This document shows positions 13,953-16,754 of a stretch of 16,754 nt of DNA, piece by piece. Positions within the stretch are counted from its first letter, which is position 1, and the number at the start of each line of letters is the position of its first letter. This DNA is from Lachnospiraceae bacterium (lineage in GTDB: Bacteria; Bacillota; Clostridia; Lachnospirales; Lachnospiraceae), in assembly GCA_024684155.1 (NCBI GenBank), contig JAIKXK010000230.1:1-16754 (forward strand). The letters run 5' to 3'. The position numbers were made by a program, and so were the translations under genes. The notes under the pieces are model-generated. The model saw nothing but the letters and a program-made list of their open reading frames with translations. It had not been told where the DNA came from and ran no database searches.

Positions 13953-15065
13953 ATGATTATTACATCTGGTGATGTAGGCATGAAGAGCACTAGAACCTAT
14001 GAATCTAACTCTTCTTTTCGTACTACAATAACCACATCTCAGGGTAATAACGCAAGCGGAATCTGGAATTCTACCAATGCAGGATTATCTGGAAAATTTA
14101 TGGGCTTTTTAAACTATAGTTTGGAAGACCTAAAGAAAAATACAGATATGAACAAAGAAACAGGTTTGCTTGGTGGAATTACCGACGGAGACGGGAGATC
14201 AAATGCGTCAAGAGGAGTGGCGCAGACAAGAGATTTATCGGAACTAAGACATTCCGCACTCCAAATTCAATTTGAAACCTTAAACTATTTGTTTAAAGTA
14301 TTATTTAGTAATCGATTTGGTGTTCCAACCGAATTGGATAATAATTTCTTTGATACCTTTATGAGTGGTGAAAATGGCTATGAGTATTTTGGAAATCAAA
14401 GGACGCAGACGTTTGAACAAATTTATACCTATGAGGAGAATGAGACTACTACCTTTTCGACTCAGGGTAAGGTTTGTACTGCCGATGGCAGAGAAATTGA
14501 TTTTGGAATTAATGTTACTATGACACGCAGCTTCTACCAGGAGTATAAGGAATCCTATACCAGAAGCATTGCAAATTACCTGGATCCTTTAGTAATTAAT
14601 TTAGATGGTAATGTGACGCAAGTCAAAGACCAAACATTTATCTTTGATCTGGATGGTGATGGCAATGAAGACGAAGTGCATTCCCTTGAAAAGGGAAGTG
14701 GATTTCTTGCCTTGGATAAAAATGGAGATGGCATAATCAACAATGGTTCTGAACTATTTGGTGCCAGAACTGGCAATGGATTTGAAGAATTAGCTACTTA
14801 TGATTTAGATGGAAATGGCTGGATTGATGAGGCAGACGAAATATTTTCACGCTTAAAAGTCTGGTCAAAAGATGATGAGGGAAATGACGTACTTTACACC
14901 CTGAAGGAAGCAGGGGTCGGTGCCATATGTTTAAGTGCGCAAAAAACTCAGTTTAATCTTACCAACGAGACAAATGAATCCAAAGCAATGATTCGCCAAA
15001 GTGGTTTTTATCTAAAGGAGAATGGAATACCAGGCCTTGTACAACAGGTAGACATGGCGATGTAA
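13953..15065 (+). CDS. EF-hand/dockerin-like calcium-binding protein of unknown function
   Basis: The 370-residue protein has no signal peptide and no membrane helix. Residues 1-100 are rich in Ser, Thr, Asn and Gly and look disordered. Residues 100-215 form an uncharacterised region with a short amphipathic stretch (ALQIQFETLNYLFKVLF). Residues about 222-340 hold three acidic loops: DLDGDGNED from D232, DKNGDGIINNGSE from D255, and DLDGNGWIDEADE from D284, with the SELFG and RLKVW pieces seen in calcium-binding segments of RTX/haemagglutinin-type proteins. Calcium binding is therefore likely; the cellular role is not recognised. The ribosome binding site GGGAGG is buried in a hairpin just before the start codon. 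The gene is monocistronic, between two terminators. Secretion by a non-classical or flagellar route is possible but unsupported beyond a weak sigma-D promoter. Confidence 0.75.
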   Translation: MIITSGDVGMKSTRTYESNSSFRTTITTSQGNNASGIWNSTNAGLSGKFMGFLNYSLEDLKKNTDMNKETGLLGGITDGDGRSNASRGVAQTRDLSELRHSALQIQFETLNYLFKVLFSNRFGVPTELDNNFFDTFMSGENGYEYFGNQRTQTFEQIYTYEENETTTFSTQGKVCTADGREIDFGINVTMTRSFYQEYKESYTRSIANYLDPLVINLDGNVTQVKDQTFIFDLDGDGNEDEVHSLEKGSGFLALDKNGDGIINNGSELFGARTGNGFEELATYDLDGNGWIDEADEIFSRLKVWSKDDEGNDVLYTLKEAGVGAICLSAQKTQFNLTNETNESKAMIRQSGFYLKENGIPGLVQQVDMAM

Positions 15066-15099
15066 CAAAATAACCTTTCTGAATAAGCTGTTTAATAAG

Positions 15100-15131
15100 A
15101 GGAGGACTCTCAATGGAGGGTCCTTCTTTTT
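15100..15131 (+). terminator. Intrinsic terminator of the EF-hand gene
   Basis: AGGAGGACTCTC (15100-15111) pairs with GAGGGTCCTTCT (15116-15127) with two wobble pairs around loop AATG, followed by TTTT. Confidence 0.85.
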
Positions 15132-15144
15132 GTCTTTTGTCAGG

Positions 15145-15173
15145 TTGAGAAAACGTTTGAACAGGTGTATACT
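15145..15173 (+). promoter_or_regulatory. Sigma-A promoter of the secreted PPC-like protein
   Basis: TTGAGA (15145-15150), exactly 17 bases, then TATACT (15168-15173). The leader to ATG 15236 is about 55 bases. AAACGTTT (15151-15158) inside the spacer is a perfect 8-base palindrome that could be a binding site. Confidence 0.65.
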
Positions 15174-15235
15174 TCTACTTGCTGAATTAGGCAATCAAAT
15201 TGCTTAAAAAGGCTAATAAGGAGGAAATGAATAAT

Positions 15236-16342
15236 ATGAAAAAAATGATGAAACGAATTGTTGCAGGGCTTTTAGCTCTTACTTTATTATGCTCAATAAT
15301 TCCTGCAAAACAGACGAAGGCCGCAAGCAGTACACAGAGTATTTCTGTGAATACAACCTGTGACTACACTCTGGCTTATGGTGAGGAGCTGGTATTACAA
15401 TTTACATCTCCAGCAGATGGATATTTTTCGGTGACATTAAATAAAACCGCTAGTGAATCTAGCTGGGAGAGCACCTATTTTTATGTAAAAGATGGTAATG
15501 GGAAACAGATTCTTACTTCCCACAGTGTTTGCCTTGGAGAAACAGACTCAACAGGGGTTTATGGAACAAAGAAAAATAAGACCTTCTATGTAGTAATTGA
15601 AGATGGATATGCCTGTCAGTTTAACATTAGAGTAAATTACACCAATGCATCTAATTGGGAAAATGAGGATAATGATACTGCAAAAACAGCATGTTCTTTA
15701 TCTAACGGAAAATATAGATATGGAACAATTTCCTATGGTGATATCAATGGTTCAACTTATGATTATTATAAGTTTAAAGTGAAGAAGAATAGCCAGGTAA
15801 AGATTACATTTGGCCCAAAAGAAGTTACGGGAGATAGTAATTATTGGGATTTAGATATTATTAATTCTAATAATGCTACACAAGATCTTATGTATACTTC
15901 ATCAGTGAGAACAGAAACTGTTTACTTAAAAAAGGGAACCTACTACTTACGAGTAGGATCTGGTTACTATAGTAGTGATGACGTAGTGTATAAACTTAAA
16001 TTTAAATCTTCAAGTTTAAATATTAAAAAACCTACTATTAAGAGTGTAAAAGTTAAAAAATATAAATACTATACAAATTATTATTTTGATAATCTTAAGA
16101 TGAAGGGAAACAAAACAGCAGATGGTTTTCAATTACAGATTGCCAAGAAAAAGAATATGAAGGGCAAATTGGTAAATGAAAACTTAGATATTACTACAGA
16201 TGGATCTGTAGGAAAAAAGAAGATTGAATATACTTATCAGTTAGCAAAACAAAAGAAGTACTATGTTCGTGTTCGAGGATATGTAATTGATCCATTTGGA
16301 AATAAGATTTATGGAAAATATAGTAAAGTAAAGAAATCATAA
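15236..16342 (+). CDS. Secreted protein with PPC-like beta-sandwich domains
   Basis: The 368-residue product starts with a classical signal peptide: MKKMMKR, a hydrophobic core of about 16 residues, and a likely cleavage at TKA-A near residue 29. The mature part has two bacterial pre-peptidase C-terminal-like (PPC) beta-sandwich segments, about 38-135 (with a Y-G-T-K-K-N-K-T-F-Y-V-V pattern) and 140-245 (starting N-W-E-N-E-D-N-D-T-A, then YDYYKFKVKKNSQVKITF and KGTYYLRV). A lysine- and tyrosine-rich C-terminal domain (about 250-368) resembles a fibronectin type III-like module and ends VKKS. There is no catalytic domain and no sortase or surface-layer anchor; a carbohydrate- or wall-binding role fits but is not shown. 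ATG 15236 is chosen because TAAGGAGG (15217-15224) lies 11 bases upstream; an ATG at 15227 is too close to it. Confidence 0.78.
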   Translation: MKKMMKRIVAGLLALTLLCSIIPAKQTKAASSTQSISVNTTCDYTLAYGEELVLQFTSPADGYFSVTLNKTASESSWESTYFYVKDGNGKQILTSHSVCLGETDSTGVYGTKKNKTFYVVIEDGYACQFNIRVNYTNASNWENEDNDTAKTACSLSNGKYRYGTISYGDINGSTYDYYKFKVKKNSQVKITFGPKEVTGDSNYWDLDIINSNNATQDLMYTSSVRTETVYLKKGTYYLRVGSGYYSSDDVVYKLKFKSSSLNIKKPTIKSVKVKKYKYYTNYYFDNLKMKGNKTADGFQLQIAKKKNMKGKLVNENLDITTDGSVGKKKIEYTYQLAKQKKYYVRVRGYVIDPFGNKIYGKYSKVKKS

Positions 16343-16363
16343 CTGAATATAATTATTACTTAG

Positions 16364-16396
16364 GAAGCAGTGTGTTGTATATACACTGCTTCTTTT
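16364..16396 (+). terminator. Intrinsic terminator of the secreted-protein gene
   Basis: GAAGCAGTGT (16364-16373) pairs perfectly with ACACTGCTTC (16383-16392) over a 9-base loop and is followed by TTTT. Confidence 0.88.
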
Positions 16397-16474
16397 ATGT
16401 GTAAAAAAATCCAAGAATAACAAATTAACTATCTAAAAAACAAATTTACATTCTTTTCTTTCGAAATATAAAAC

Positions 16475-16480
16475 TATAAT
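16475..16480 (+). promoter_or_regulatory. Probable -10 element of the transporter gene
   Basis: A perfect TATAAT stands 37 bases before the transporter start codon in a very AT-rich stretch. The -35 at the right distance is poor (TTCTTT at 16451, 18 bases), and TTTACA at 16445-16450 is too far, so the promoter is only partly supported. Confidence 0.4.
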
Positions 16481-16517
16481 AAATATAACATATATAGGCA
16501 ACTTTGGAGGAGGTAAT

Positions 16518-16754
16518 ATGAGCGGAGTAGCGAAAGAAAAGAAAGGGCTTTTAGCGAATGCGTTTAAAAGCAGTTTTTGGGATTCGAAGATTAAATCTCA
16601 AAACACAACAAAAGCAGAAGTAATTTTAGGTTATTTTATTGGTCCATGGGGAATGTTATTAACAAACTCTATTGTTAATAGCTACTTTAACCAGTACTTA
16701 ACCGACGTAGTTGGATTTACCATTAACAAGGGTGCATGGATTGCATCTTTCATG
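16518..16754 (+). CDS. GPH-family (MelB-like) sugar:cation symporter, 5' part
   Basis: The first 79 codons are present and the frame runs off the window. After a basic cytoplasmic start (residues 1-35) comes V-I-L-G-Y-F-I-G-P-W-G and then YFNQYLTDVVGFT, the kind of first helices seen in glycoside-pentoside-hexuronide symporters of the major facilitator superfamily. GGAGGAGG (16506-16513) and ATG 16518 fix the start. The family includes E. coli YihO and YihP, which belong to its sulfoquinovose locus, but this gene is 4.6 kb from the operon behind three other units, so its substrate cannot be told. The rest of the protein, with the other helices, lies beyond the window. Confidence 0.75.
   Translation, partial: MSGVAKEKKGLLANAFKSSFWDSKIKSQNTTKAEVILGYFIGPWGMLLTNSIVNSYFNQYLTDVVGFTINKGAWIASFM

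Noticed and set aside
15148..15161. Catabolite-control (cre) site in the promoter of the secreted protein
   Set aside because: The segment matches the cre consensus at about 11 of 14 positions, but the mismatches include the first T and the terminal CA half, so it is not convincing.
1..16754. Mobile elements, CRISPR arrays, tRNA or rRNA genes
   Set aside because: No transposase or integrase frames, terminal repeats, regularly spaced repeats, or tRNA cloverleaf/rRNA-like stretches were seen; base and codon use looks even across the window.

Overview
The window reads as a chromosomal segment of a low-GC, Gram-positive, flagellated-type gut anaerobe, most likely a Lachnospiraceae member (Roseburia / Agathobacter / Eubacterium rectale-like). 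The reasons are AT-rich codon use, strong AGGAGG-type ribosome binding sites, intrinsic terminators after most transcription units, and family content typical of that group. No tRNA, rRNA, CRISPR array or insertion sequence was seen. Taxonomy is inference; no marker gene is present.

Layout. (1) 1-1128: the 3' tail of an unidentified gene, then a promoter with a small bacterial PH-domain protein and a cytidylate-kinase-like protein in one unit, ended by a terminator shared with the converging gene. (2) 1148-2755: an EamA/DMT exporter on the minus strand, divergent from an arginase-superfamily protein. (3) 2809-4725: a membrane-anchored protein with a degenerate GGDEF and an apparently intact EAL (c-di-GMP phosphodiesterase) domain. 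(4) 4887-11876: a six-gene operon that I read as a sulfoquinovose (SQ) catabolic cluster of the sulfo-transaldolase type: GH31 sulfoquinovosidase-like enzyme, SF transaldolase (SftT-like), sulfolactaldehyde reductase (YihU-like, beta-hydroxyacid dehydrogenase family), DUF4867-type isomerase (SftI-like), an L-fucose-isomerase-like protein, and a ROK-family repressor. (5) 11985-13756: patatin-like phospholipase and CPBP membrane protease, overlapping by 4 nt. (6) 13953-15065: a calcium-binding (EF-hand/dockerin-like) protein of unknown role behind an unusually structured leader. (7) 15236-16342: a secreted beta-sandwich (PPC-like) protein. (8) 16518-end: the start of a GPH-family (MelB-like) sugar:cation symporter, cut by the window edge.

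How the genes work together. In the inferred pathway, GH31 releases SQ from plant sulfolipid headgroups. An isomerase makes 6-deoxy-6-sulfofructose (SF). The transaldolase moves a three-carbon unit from SF to glyceraldehyde-3-phosphate, giving fructose-6-phosphate (for energy) and 3-sulfolactaldehyde. The reductase turns the latter into 2,3-dihydroxypropanesulfonate (DHPS), regenerating NAD+. The ROK protein probably regulates the operon. Transporters for SQ and DHPS are not in the operon.

Most notable points: the GH31 enzyme keeps four of the five E. coli YihQ sulfosugar-pocket residues but has Gln where the sulfonate-binding Arg301 should be; the operon carries two candidate sugar isomerases; a conserved-looking set of mutually exclusive RNA stems lies between the transaldolase and reductase genes; and the leader before the EF-hand gene has terminator/antiterminator architecture that could be a riboswitch or other attenuator.
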